Shown here: in pieces, positions 54,043 through 61,269 of the stretch
How positions within the stretch are numbered: position 1 is the first letter of the stretch
How the letters are laid out: the number at the start of each line of letters is the position of its first letter
Origin: Clostridium luticellarii
Lineage (GTDB): Bacteria; Bacillota; Clostridia; Clostridiales; Clostridiaceae
Reading direction: 5' to 3'
DNA length: 61,269 nucleotides
Assembly: GCF_002995845.1 (NCBI RefSeq)
Contig: NZ_PVXP01000016.1
Span: 1 to 61,269 of the forward strand
The notes under the pieces: model-generated
What the model was told of the DNA's origin: nothing
Database searches by the model: none
The model's input: only the letters and a program-made list of their open reading frames with translations
Program-made: the position numbers and the translations under genes

Positions 54043-55497
54043 CTAAGCTAATGGATATTGCTTGTTGTTATAATTTGTTTTAATTCTATTGTTATAAAGT
54101 CTGAAACCTGTTAGAAACACTCCTATAACACACAATAAGGCAGCGGATATATATACATACTTCATTCCATAAATGAATACGTCATCCCTTCCCTTTATAT
54201 AGTCAATTACCCTGTAGCCCATTTTATGGCTCATCCTGTTATACAGCAGAAGGGTGGCAAGGGAAGTTCCTACAACAAATCCCAGATTCCTTACCAGTGC
54301 ATTTACGCTTCCTGCAATACCGAGTTTGTTTTTTGAGACAGTAGACATGACCAGAACATTGTTAGGTGATTGGAACATTCCATTTCCTATGGTCATGATA
54401 GCTATGTAGGTAACCATCATAATTAAAGATGAACTTGCATTTATGCTGGATATTAAAAATAGTCCCAGGCTGGTAATGGAAAGCCCCACCAATGTCAGTA
54501 TTTCAGAGCCGATTTTATCTGACATATGTCCGCTTAAAGGTGCCACTACGGACAATACTACGGGAGACACCATCATGAATAATCCTGTTGCTGCCGGTGA
54601 AAGTTTCATTGTATCCTGAAAATAAAAAGGCAGTATTATATTGGAGGCACTTATGGCACAAAAAGAAATAAAAGCACAGATAATGCTTATAGAAAACAAG
54701 CTGTTGTGAAAAATATTCAATTGAAGCAGCGGCAGATCCATTTTACTTTCCATGATAATAAATATGATGAAAGTTATAAATGATATTATAAATGCGGAGA
54801 TCATAAGGGGATTGTCATATCCTATACTCTGTCCATGAACTAGTGCACCAAATAAAAGTATAGTGGATATCATGAATAGGAAAGAACCTTTCCCATCCAG
54901 ATTTTCATCAACTGCTCTGTGGGATTTGGGTAACACCTTGAGCCCAATTATAAATACAAGTATTCCTATAGGTACGTTTATCAGAAATATATATTTCCAG
55001 CTGAAGGCTGAAACAATGAAGCCTCCCAGAGGTGGTCCCGTCATGGCTCCCAGAGCTACAAATGTTCCCAGTATGCCAAGGGCGCTGCCCCTTTCATTCT
55101 TGGGAAAAACCTGGGTTATAATTCCCTGGTTGGTGGCCATGGTGGCAGAGGCGCCAACTGCCTGTATGCACCTGGCAGCTATCAAAAATATAAGTGAATT
55201 ACTCAGACCGCATAGAAAAGAGCCAAAAGTAAACAGTACAACTCCAAAACTAAATATCCTGGTTTTCCCTCTTATATCTCCCAGCCTTCCAAAAATCAAT
55301 ATAGTAGCTGCAATAACTATTAAAAATCCGGTCACCACCCATTCAATACCAGCCATGGGTGCATGCAGTTTAGCAGACATGTCCGGCAGAGCTACATTTA
55401 CAATGCTTCCATCTAAAGTTGACATAAATGTGGCAGAAAGAACTGTGAATAAAATTATCCATCTTCTCTTATATGTCCTGTTGTCAGTGTTATTCAA
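54043..55497 (-). CDS. MFS drug efflux transporter, DHA2 (EmrB/QacA) family
   Basis: Fourteen-helix major facilitator, 484 aa. N-terminal FMSTLDGSIVNVALPDM is DHA2 motif D1; GFLIVIAATILIFGRLGDIRG holds motif A, and GTFVALGAMTGPPLGGFIV matches motif C of antiporters. Its start overlaps the end of the MarR gene by 8 nt, so the two are co-transcribed and translationally coupled. Likely exports a hydrophobic drug or metabolite. Confidence 0.92.
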   Translation of the reverse strand: MNNTDNRTYKRRWIILFTVLSATFMSTLDGSIVNVALPDMSAKLHAPMAGIEWVVTGFLIVIAATILIFGRLGDIRGKTRIFSFGVVLFTFGSFLCGLSNSLIFLIAARCIQAVGASATMATNQGIITQVFPKNERGSALGILGTFVALGAMTGPPLGGFIVSAFSWKYIFLINVPIGILVFIIGLKVLPKSHRAVDENLDGKGSFLFMISTILLFGALVHGQSIGYDNPLMISAFIISFITFIIFIIMESKMDLPLLQLNIFHNSLFSISIICAFISFCAISASNIILPFYFQDTMKLSPAATGLFMMVSPVVLSVVAPLSGHMSDKIGSEILTLVGLSITSLGLFLISSINASSSLIMMVTYIAIMTIGNGMFQSPNNVLVMSTVSKNKLGIAGSVNALVRNLGFVVGTSLATLLLYNRMSHKMGYRVIDYIKGRDDVFIYGMKYVYISAALLCVIGVFLTGFRLYNNRIKTNYNNKQYPLA

Positions 55498-55957
55498 TTT
55501 TCTTCATCCTCTCACAGTATTTTTCTCTATAGATAGTTCCATTTTTTAAAACTCTCTCTAAAAATTCTATAGAAATTGCAATTTCCTGTTCATCGGTCCC
55601 CTGTACTAAAATATGAATCCATTCTTGTATGATTTTTACAATTTTAGGCATCACATCTTCCGCTTTATTTGTTATATATAACTTATGGGCTCTTATGTCT
55701 TCTTTATTCTCTTCCATTCTTATATAATTTAACCCTATCAATCTTTTAATAGTTCTGGAACAAAGAGATTTGTCTACATTAAGCTCCCTGCTCAGTTCAT
55801 TTTGATTTATGCCTTCACGTCTTTTTAGTACAAGTATATAGGGATATGTACCTGTAGTGAGGTTAAACTTTTTAAGCTTTTTATCAACATACATCTGTGT
55901 ACACCTATATATACTGTTGGTGAGTTTAATCAAAACTGATGCTTTACTGTTTTCCAT
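55490..55957 (-). CDS. MarR family transcriptional regulator
   Basis: Winged-helix repressor, 155 aa. Recognition region NQNELSRELNVDKSLCSRTI and wing (MEENKEDIRAHKLYIT) are clear. First gene of a MarR-MFS pair, and probably represses it through the palindrome just upstream at 56001-56014. Confidence 0.9.
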   Translation of the reverse strand: MENSKASVLIKLTNSIYRCTQMYVDKKLKKFNLTTGTYPYILVLKRREGINQNELSRELNVDKSLCSRTIKRLIGLNYIRMEENKEDIRAHKLYITNKAEDVMPKIVKIIQEWIHILVQGTDEQEIAISIEFLERVLKNGTIYREKYCERMKKIE

Positions 55958-56000
55958 GATATCTCCCTTCCATTTCCACAGTATACAATAGCACGATATT

Positions 56001-56014
56001 GTTGATTAGTCAAC
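56001..56014. promoter_or_regulatory. Probable MarR operator
   Basis: Palindrome GTTGATTAGTCAAC directly before the MarR gene (minus strand), 44 nt from its start codon. Confidence 0.5.
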
Positions 56015-56608
56015 TATATATATTCTTCTCTTTTTTCAAATATGAATATGGAGATTAGAATAAATAGAGCTGTCCATGCCAATAGTATGGCGGATGCAGA
56101 GCAGGTATTTATATAATAGGCGCCGGTTTTTTCTGCAAAGGATCTTGTTATTATTTCAAAAGAGCTGTTCAAGCCGAGAAAAAAAGCAGAGGTTATATGG
56201 GTGACATCACTTAATAGACCAGGCATTTTCAGAATAAATATGTAGGCGGCTCCGAAAAGTATGCTGGATGAAAGTGAAACTGCACTGTTTTTAGACAAGG
56301 TGGACATCAGTATGCAAAAGGCTACTGAGGCTACTATAAACAACAGCTGAAGCAGAAAAAATTCTCCGAGAAATCTGTAAAGAGGCATGATGGTGGAGGT
56401 ACCTGGTATAATCTCTATGAATTTATTATAGGTCATAGTAGTATTTCTCTATTCTTTTATAGTTTTCCAGACCTCCTTCTCCACGATCCCTGCTGAAAAA
56501 GAAAAAAGAAGCTGTAGACACAATGCACATCAGTATAAAGCATATTATGAGTTTCTTTTTGTGACATATTTTTATGAGTTCATTTTTAATTATGTTGAAA
56601 ATCATCAA
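56014..56608 (-). pseudogene. ABC-2 type permease, internally deleted and split into two frames
   Basis: Two overlapping frames on the minus strand: 56608-56426 (60 aa, MMIFNIIKNELIKICHKKK, first helix) and 56436-56014 (140 aa, at least three helices, LGEFFLLQLLFIVASVAFCI). Together about 200 aa, while permeases of this bacitracin/lantibiotic-export group have about 240. The middle helices with the usual GEFSSGTI-type segment are missing and the frame changes at the joint. The first frame overlaps the ATPase gene by 23 nt as in an operon. Most simply a deletion with frameshift; two small functional pieces are less likely. Confidence 0.65.
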
Positions 56609-57311
56609 TATCTCCTCCTATAAGTTCAATATATCTGTCTTCCAGTTTTCCATGGAGTTTGCACATATCCTGTATTCCCTTGATTCTTCCACCTTTTATG
56701 AAGGCAATTTTGTCACAGAGAACTTCCATCTCGCCCAGTATATGAGAGGAGATGAAAATGGTAACTCCTCTTTTACTGGCATATTTTTTAAACAGATTTC
56801 TAAAATGAATTATTCCGCTGGGGTCCAGTCCATTTGTAGGTTCATCCAGCAGCCATAATTTTTTATTTCCTAGAAGGACCTGGGCTATTGCCAGCCTTTG
56901 CTTCATACCCATGGAATAAGTCTTGAACTTTTGATTCATTTTATCCTTAAGACCTACTTCTTCCAGAGCATTTATTATGTTATTTTCATCAATATTCCTA
57001 TCAAGCCTGGCAAGCTGTTTTAGATTTTCAAGTCCAGTAAGATAGGGATACATGTCCGGAGATTCTACCATGGCAGCCATATTTTTTATGGATTCAATTC
57101 TGTGCTGGAGGATGTCCCTGCCGTATACATATATTTTTCCGCTGGTTGGATTTAAAAATCCCACAATCATCTTTATGGTGGTGGTTTTTCCGGCTCCGTT
57201 CGGCCCGAGAAAGCCGAAGATCTCACCCTGGTTTATGGTAAGACTTAAATCCTTTATTATTTTATTTTTACCTATGTTTTTTGATATGTTTTGAAGTTTT
57301 AGCACTTCCAT
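56586..57311 (-). CDS. ABC transporter ATPase, antibiotic/lantibiotic export type
   Basis: ATP-binding subunit of a BcrA-like exporter, 241 aa. Walker A GPNGAGKTTTIK, signature YSMGMKQRLAIAQ, Walker B LWLLDEPTNGLDP and switch SSHILGEME are intact. It is divergent from the response regulator gene with a 167-bp gap, the common layout of cell-envelope stress modules. Its membrane partner downstream is broken, so the transporter may be inactive or use another permease. Confidence 0.9.
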   Translation of the reverse strand: MEVLKLQNISKNIGKNKIIKDLSLTINQGEIFGFLGPNGAGKTTTIKMIVGFLNPTSGKIYVYGRDILQHRIESIKNMAAMVESPDMYPYLTGLENLKQLARLDRNIDENNIINALEEVGLKDKMNQKFKTYSMGMKQRLAIAQVLLGNKKLWLLDEPTNGLDPSGIIHFRNLFKKYASKRGVTIFISSHILGEMEVLCDKIAFIKGGRIKGIQDMCKLHGKLEDRYIELIGGDIDDFQHN

Positions 57312-57447
57312 TGCAAATCACATCCTTTTTTCAGTAATATTTTAATTATAAAGTCTCAATGTTTCAAAAAAGATATATTTAATATTACAAAATTGATGCA
57401 CTTTATTAAGATTTTATTACAATTGTTACAGGACCGATAAAAATAGA

Positions 57448-57453
57448 TATAAT
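57448..57453 (+). promoter_or_regulatory. -10 element upstream of the response regulator
   Basis: TATAAT 26 nt before the ATG, with TTACAG 16 nt upstream as a weak -35 candidate. Confidence 0.45.
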
Positions 57454-57478
57454 ATAGGTGTGAAACGAGGGTGTTTAT

Positions 57479-58162
57479 ATGGATAAGAATTTGGTGCTCA
57501 TTGTGGACGATGATGAAAGTATAAGAGAACTGCTGGGCATAATGCTTAGAAATCAAAATATGGATACTGTATGTGCGGCAAATGGCATGGAGGCTCTTCA
57601 CATACTTGAAAATACCAAAATAGATCTGATACTTATGGATATCATGATGCCTAAAATGGACGGCATGGTGGCCTGTATGAAGATACGGGAAAAATTAAAC
57701 ATGCCTATTATAATGATATCCGCCAAGGTGGAGGATTCTGATAAAATAATGGGGCTTACCATTGGAGCAGACGATTATATAGCGAAGCCTTTCAATCCGA
57801 TGATAGTGATGGCAAAGGTAAAGGCACAGCTTAGAAGATACAAGGAATTCAATTCTTCCCAGGTAGAATTTGATTCAAGGAGTATTAAAATTCAGGGTAT
57901 GTTGATGGATCTGGACAGGCACCAGGTGTTGGTGGATGGAAGAAAAGTAGAGCTTACTCCCCATGAATTTGCAATACTTGCCTTTCTTTCAAAAAACAAG
58001 GACAGGGTGCTCAGTATAAAGCAGATATATGAAAATGTTTGGGAGAAACCCTATATTGAATTTGACAGGACTGTTACAGTTCACATAAGGCGGCTTAGGC
58101 AGAAAATAGGAAGTGATTATATAAAAACTGTATGGGGAGTGGGGTATAAAATTGAAAGTTAA
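57479..58162 (+). CDS. OmpR family response regulator
   Basis: DNA-binding response regulator, 227 aa. Receiver domain with DDDE at 10-13, phospho-acceptor D54 (LILMDIMMPKMDG) and conserved lysine in DDYIAKPFNP; C-terminal winged helix with KVELTPHEFAILAFLSKN and TVTVHIRRLRQKIG. The stop overlaps the start of the kinase gene by 11 nt. Probably controls the divergent ABC exporter genes. Confidence 0.94.
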   Translation: MDKNLVLIVDDDESIRELLGIMLRNQNMDTVCAANGMEALHILENTKIDLILMDIMMPKMDGMVACMKIREKLNMPIIMISAKVEDSDKIMGLTIGADDYIAKPFNPMIVMAKVKAQLRRYKEFNSSQVEFDSRSIKIQGMLMDLDRHQVLVDGRKVELTPHEFAILAFLSKNKDRVLSIKQIYENVWEKPYIEFDRTVTVHIRRLRQKIGSDYIKTVWGVGYKIES

Positions 58163-59597
58163 GGTATTGGGAATCCAGCTGAAATTTGCAGCGGCAATGA
58201 TATTGTCTCTCCTTCTGAGTTTTGTTCTGCTCTGCATTTCAACCGGGATATATTCTTTCTGCAGTGGAAATATACATAATTATAATTACAGCTTCAGCAG
58301 ACTTAGATATGCCAGTGAAGCTCTTTCTTGTGATTTGAATAAGGACAATTTTAAAAGTATAGAAGATTTGAAACCTATTTTTCAGAAGTATGAAAAACAA
58401 TATTATTTATTTAAGATGAATTTCATAGTAACAGATGGCGGAGACAGAGTACTTTATGAATTTAAAAAAGTATCGTCCAGTGTAAATTTTTTAAAGAAAG
58501 CTAATGAAGATACTATGAGAGCATACCTTGACCAGGGAAATGATAGAATAACCCAATATTGTGATTTTTCCTATGCAATCCCCATAAAGATGGACAACAG
58601 GATATACATGTTATGGATTACAGGTATTCCCTACAACGCTGTAATGGATACTTCCTTTAACTGGATAAATAAAAAAGGATTTGTAATTATGCTATGCTTA
58701 TCTGTATTTATATTTTACATAATTACTCTGTCCAAAATGAAATACATAAAAAAAATATGCAGGGGATTGAATGAAATTGCAGGGGGAAAGCTTGACTTTA
58801 GAATTGAAAAAAAAGGTCATGACGAGCTGTCGAAAATAGCTTCCAATGTAAATTACATGGCAGATAAAATACAGGACAAAATCAAAAGGGAAGAGGAAAT
58901 GCAGAGATCCAAGAATGAGCTGGTGACAAATGTGGCTCATGATATAAGAAGCCCTCTTACCAGTATAATTGGATTCCTGGAAATCATAGACAGGAACCAG
59001 TATAAATCTCGTGAGGAGAAAAGTAAGTTTCTTTCTATTGCCCTTAAAAAGGCCCGTGTCATAAAAAAACTTACGGATAATTTATTCATGTTTACCAAAT
59101 TGGAAAGTCCCCATATAAAATTAAATCTTTCCAGTATATGTATAAATGATTTGATCTGTCAGGTGGTGGATGAATTTTCAAATGTCTTTGAAAAAAATAA
59201 TCTTCAGCTTACAGACAGCATAACTCCTGAAAATATGATGGTACAAGTAGATATGGATATGTTTTTGAGAGCTCTGAACAATTTGCTCTACAATGCTTTG
59301 GAATATAGTGTGAAACCTTCTGAGGTTAAGGTTTCTCTATACAGAGAGGGGCATAGGGCTGCAATATACATAAGCAACAGCTGTGACAATTTGGAAGAAA
59401 GGGATGTGAAAATGCTTTTTGAAAGGTTTTACAGGGCAGACAGAGCGAGATCCAACCCGGACAACAATTCAGGACTTGGACTATCAATAGCCAGGAGCAT
59501 AATTGAACACCATGGTGGAAGTATAACCTCAAACTACAAGGACAGCAGGATATGCTTTAAAATATCCATGGCAGCGGAGAAAAATGATATAGGGTAA
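58152..59597 (+). CDS. Membrane sensor histidine kinase
   Basis: Partner of the preceding regulator, 481 aa, TTG start inside the end of that gene. Helix 1 about residues 12-34, extracytoplasmic sensor 35-175, helix 2 about 176-194, then HAMP (GLNEIAGGKLDFRI). Phospho-accepting H263 lies in NVAHDIRSPLTSIIGF, followed by an HATPase domain with NNLLYNALEYS and GLGLSIARSIIEHHGG. The signal is unknown; its location with an export-type ABC system suggests an antimicrobial peptide. Confidence 0.93.
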   Translation: MKVKVLGIQLKFAAAMILSLLLSFVLLCISTGIYSFCSGNIHNYNYSFSRLRYASEALSCDLNKDNFKSIEDLKPIFQKYEKQYYLFKMNFIVTDGGDRVLYEFKKVSSSVNFLKKANEDTMRAYLDQGNDRITQYCDFSYAIPIKMDNRIYMLWITGIPYNAVMDTSFNWINKKGFVIMLCLSVFIFYIITLSKMKYIKKICRGLNEIAGGKLDFRIEKKGHDELSKIASNVNYMADKIQDKIKREEEMQRSKNELVTNVAHDIRSPLTSIIGFLEIIDRNQYKSREEKSKFLSIALKKARVIKKLTDNLFMFTKLESPHIKLNLSSICINDLICQVVDEFSNVFEKNNLQLTDSITPENMMVQVDMDMFLRALNNLLYNALEYSVKPSEVKVSLYREGHRAAIYISNSCDNLEERDVKMLFERFYRADRARSNPDNNSGLGLSIARSIIEHHGGSITSNYKDSRICFKISMAAEKNDIG

Positions 59598-59655
59598 ACA
59601 ATGTTTTAATAGTACAGCTGAAAATTACCAAAAAATCAGACAGTGCAATTATGTG

Positions 59656-59698
59656 ACAAAAGCGCTATTAAGAATAAAAACATTGATAGCGCCTTTGT
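59656..59698. terminator. Bidirectional terminator between kinase and permease genes
   Basis: ACAAA-AGCGCTAT and ATAGCGC-CTTTGT arms around an A-rich loop, between convergent genes. Confidence 0.7.
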
Positions 59699-59710
59699 AA
59701 TCTTGTTTAT

Positions 59711-61108
59711 TTAGTTTCTAATTTCCATATCCTTGAATTCTTCTGCTTTGGGAGCAGTCCGCTTGTTGATGCCAAAAGCAAAATAACCGATAGTAACGAT
59801 GACGCAGAACACAGCTCCAATTAATAAAGACATTTGTGTTTCAGAATTAAAGCACATACCAATTAAAACTAAGAAAAGATACATCACCACAATATAGTTG
59901 GCATATGGGAAAAACTTTGATTTAAAAGGATGCATTGCCATTTGGGCGGCATGTTCTTTTCGAAATTTTATTTGACTGATACACAAAACAATCCAGGGAA
60001 CCATGCCTGGAAGAACGCTAGCACTATATATATAAACAAATAATTTAGAATTTGGATAGATATAGTTTAAAGCTACACAAATCAGCAAACAAAGCAAAGT
60101 TGCCTTAATAGCATTTGCTGGTACACCGTCTTTGGTTACCCTGCCGAGAAATTTAGGAGCTTGGCCATTTCTTGACAAAGTATAAAGCATACGCCCACAG
60201 CTGTAAATTCCGCTGTTGCAGCCAGACATTGCGGCTGTCAGCACTACGAAATTTATGATGCCGGCAGCAGAGGAAATTCCAATCTTAGCAAAAGTTAGGA
60301 CGAACGGACTGCCAAGAGTACTAATTTGATTCCATGGATAAATAGTTACGATTACAAATATAGCACCAATATAGAAAATCAATATACGCCAAATGATATT
60401 TTTTGTTGCTTTTCTCAATGTGTTTTTTGGGTCCTGTGCTTCTCCGGCCGTGATGCCTATGAGTTCTACGCCTTGATAAGATGCTGTTACCAGGCATAGG
60501 GCGAATAACCAGCCTCTCAGGCCGCCGGCGAAGAAGCCGCCGTTTGCTGTAAGATTTGTTAAACCAATGGCTGTACCATGATTGCCCAAACCGAAAAAAA
60601 TCAAACCAAATCCAACCAAGAGCATGGCTACGATGGTAACAATCTTAATCAAAGAGAACCAAAATTCAAATTCACCATAGAATTTAACTGAAGTCATATT
60701 AGCAGCAGCTATAATAGCTACACCGATTAAAGCCGGGATCCAGGTTGGTAAAGTTGGAAACCAATAATTTATATAGATACCGATGGCGGTAATTTCCGAC
60801 ATACCGACAGCTATCCACATAAACCAATAACACCATGCTGTCATATAGCCAGCCCAAGGGCATATGTACTTTTTTGCATAATTTGCAAAGGAACCAGTCA
60901 ATGGTTCAAGGTAAAGCATTTCTCCCATAATTCGCATAATTACATACATGGCCATACCAGCCACTCCATAAGCCAACAGTACCGATGGCCCGGCCCATTT
61001 GATTGTGCTGGCCGATCCCATAAACAGGCCGACACCAATTGTACCGCCTAAAGCAATTAATTCGATATGACGTGCTTTCAAGCCACGTGTTAATTCTTTT
61101 TCTTCCAC
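59711..61108 (-). CDS. Amino acid permease (AAT family, APC superfamily)
   Basis: Twelve-helix proton-coupled amino acid importer, 465 aa, GTG start after AAGGGAGAT. The N-terminus has the AAT-family pattern [20 protein letters not shown], then [16 protein letters not shown], and [21 protein letters not shown] after helix 6. It is close to GABA, proline or aromatic amino acid permeases; the substrate cannot be told. The gene looks somewhat richer in G and C than its neighbours, which may mean later arrival. Confidence 0.92.
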   Translation of the reverse strand: MEEKELTRGLKARHIELIALGGTIGVGLFMGSASTIKWAGPSVLLAYGVAGMAMYVIMRIMGEMLYLEPLTGSFANYAKKYICPWAGYMTAWCYWFMWIAVGMSEITAIGIYINYWFPTLPTWIPALIGVAIIAAANMTSVKFYGEFEFWFSLIKIVTIVAMLLVGFGLIFFGLGNHGTAIGLTNLTANGGFFAGGLRGWLFALCLVTASYQGVELIGITAGEAQDPKNTLRKATKNIIWRILIFYIGAIFVIVTIYPWNQISTLGSPFVLTFAKIGISSAAGIINFVVLTAAMSGCNSGIYSCGRMLYTLSRNGQAPKFLGRVTKDGVPANAIKATLLCLLICVALNYIYPNSKLFVYIYSASVLPGMVPWIVLCISQIKFRKEHAAQMAMHPFKSKFFPYANYIVVMYLFLVLIGMCFNSETQMSLLIGAVFCVIVTIGYFAFGINKRTAPKAEEFKDMEIRN

Positions 61109-61197
61109 TTAAAATATCTCCCTTCAAGATGTCTATTAATAAATTACTCAACTTTCGCACATTAAAATAAAGGCGGAAGCCTGAATTTTTAAGATAT

Positions 61198-61269
61198 AAA
61201 GCAAAGAAACATTCCTTTTGGTATAATAGAATTGTCAAAAACACCATACCAAGGAAAGGAATGTTTCTT
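61198..61269. repeat. Inverted repeat at the right edge, possible start of a transposase gene
   Basis: AAGCAAAGAAACATTCCTTT-like left arm (from 61198) and GGAAAGGAATGTTTCTT right arm (to 61269) are complementary apart from a small gap, with GGTAT/ATACC inner pairs. A TATAAT lies at 61222-61227. The last nine bases can be read as ATG TTT CTT after AAGGAAAGG, that is, a coding start MFL cut by the window edge, as seen for some IS transposases. This is tentative. Confidence 0.35.

Overview
The window is AT-rich DNA with AGGAGG-type ribosome binding sites and frequent GTG/TTG starts. It carries markers of a strictly anaerobic, spore-forming Firmicute: the [FeFe]-hydrogenase maturase HydF, a LysM/GH18 spore-cortex type hydrolase, an L-cysteine desulfidase, B12-dependent ethanolamine ammonia-lyase and a sigma-54 regulator. 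Everything fits the genus Clostridium or a close relative; species cannot be fixed from the sequence alone. No rRNA, tRNA or CRISPR array was seen.

Layout. (1) 0-4.2 kb: an amino-acid-binding lipoprotein, a sigma-54 activator with a cysteine-rich sensor region, and an L-cysteine desulfidase preceded by a textbook -24/-12 promoter. (2) 4.3-8.9 kb: small housekeeping and membrane genes (zinc-ribbon protein, DegV, PadR, TerC, YibE/F). (3) 9.0-12.4 kb: a solitary PglX-type adenine methyltransferase without other BREX genes. (4) 12.4-15.1 kb: aspA-hydF. (5) 15.5-25.0 kb: an oligopeptide ABC transporter (binding protein, two ATPases, two permeases) in line with three M20 amidohydrolases, two of them a recent tandem duplicate. 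(6) 25.0-27.0 kb: an ANTAR response regulator and HisKA_2 kinase (EutV/EutW type). (7) 27.0-31.6 kb: a LysR gene divergent from malonate decarboxylase genes mdcA-mdcC-mdcDE. (8) 31.7-36.9 kb: eutA-eutB-eutC-permease behind a leader with two ANTAR-type hairpins, the second overlapping a terminator. (9) 37-38.2 kb: cortex-hydrolase-like gene. (10) 38.3-44.5 kb: a LacI regulator and a sugar-acid operon (KDPG aldolase, TIM-barrel isomerase, permease, KDG kinase, HxlA-like and HxlB-like proteins). (11) 44.6-53.6 kb: the most interesting region: two tandem SAM-I riboswitches, each with its own promoter, then an SsuABC/TauABC-like transporter, a ThiW-like ECF S-component and a complete nitrogenase-like enzyme (D-like, K-like, NifX-like, H-like). 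(12) 53.7-61.2 kb: MarR/MFS efflux pair, a two-component system divergent from an ABC exporter with a broken permease, and an amino acid permease.

How the parts fit. The riboswitch-controlled nitrogenase-like cluster keeps all P-cluster cysteines and both cofactor ligands, but it is placed under S-adenosylmethionine control and next to a sulfur-compound type importer. The best reading is a methylthio-alkane-reductase-like (Mar) system that scavenges sulfur from organic thioethers when methionine/SAM is low. This is inferred from context and known homologs and is not shown by sequence alone. The EutVW pair sits about 5 kb from its probable RNA target upstream of eutA, with the malonate decarboxylase operon in between. 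The first three genes look like a cysteine uptake and degradation unit.
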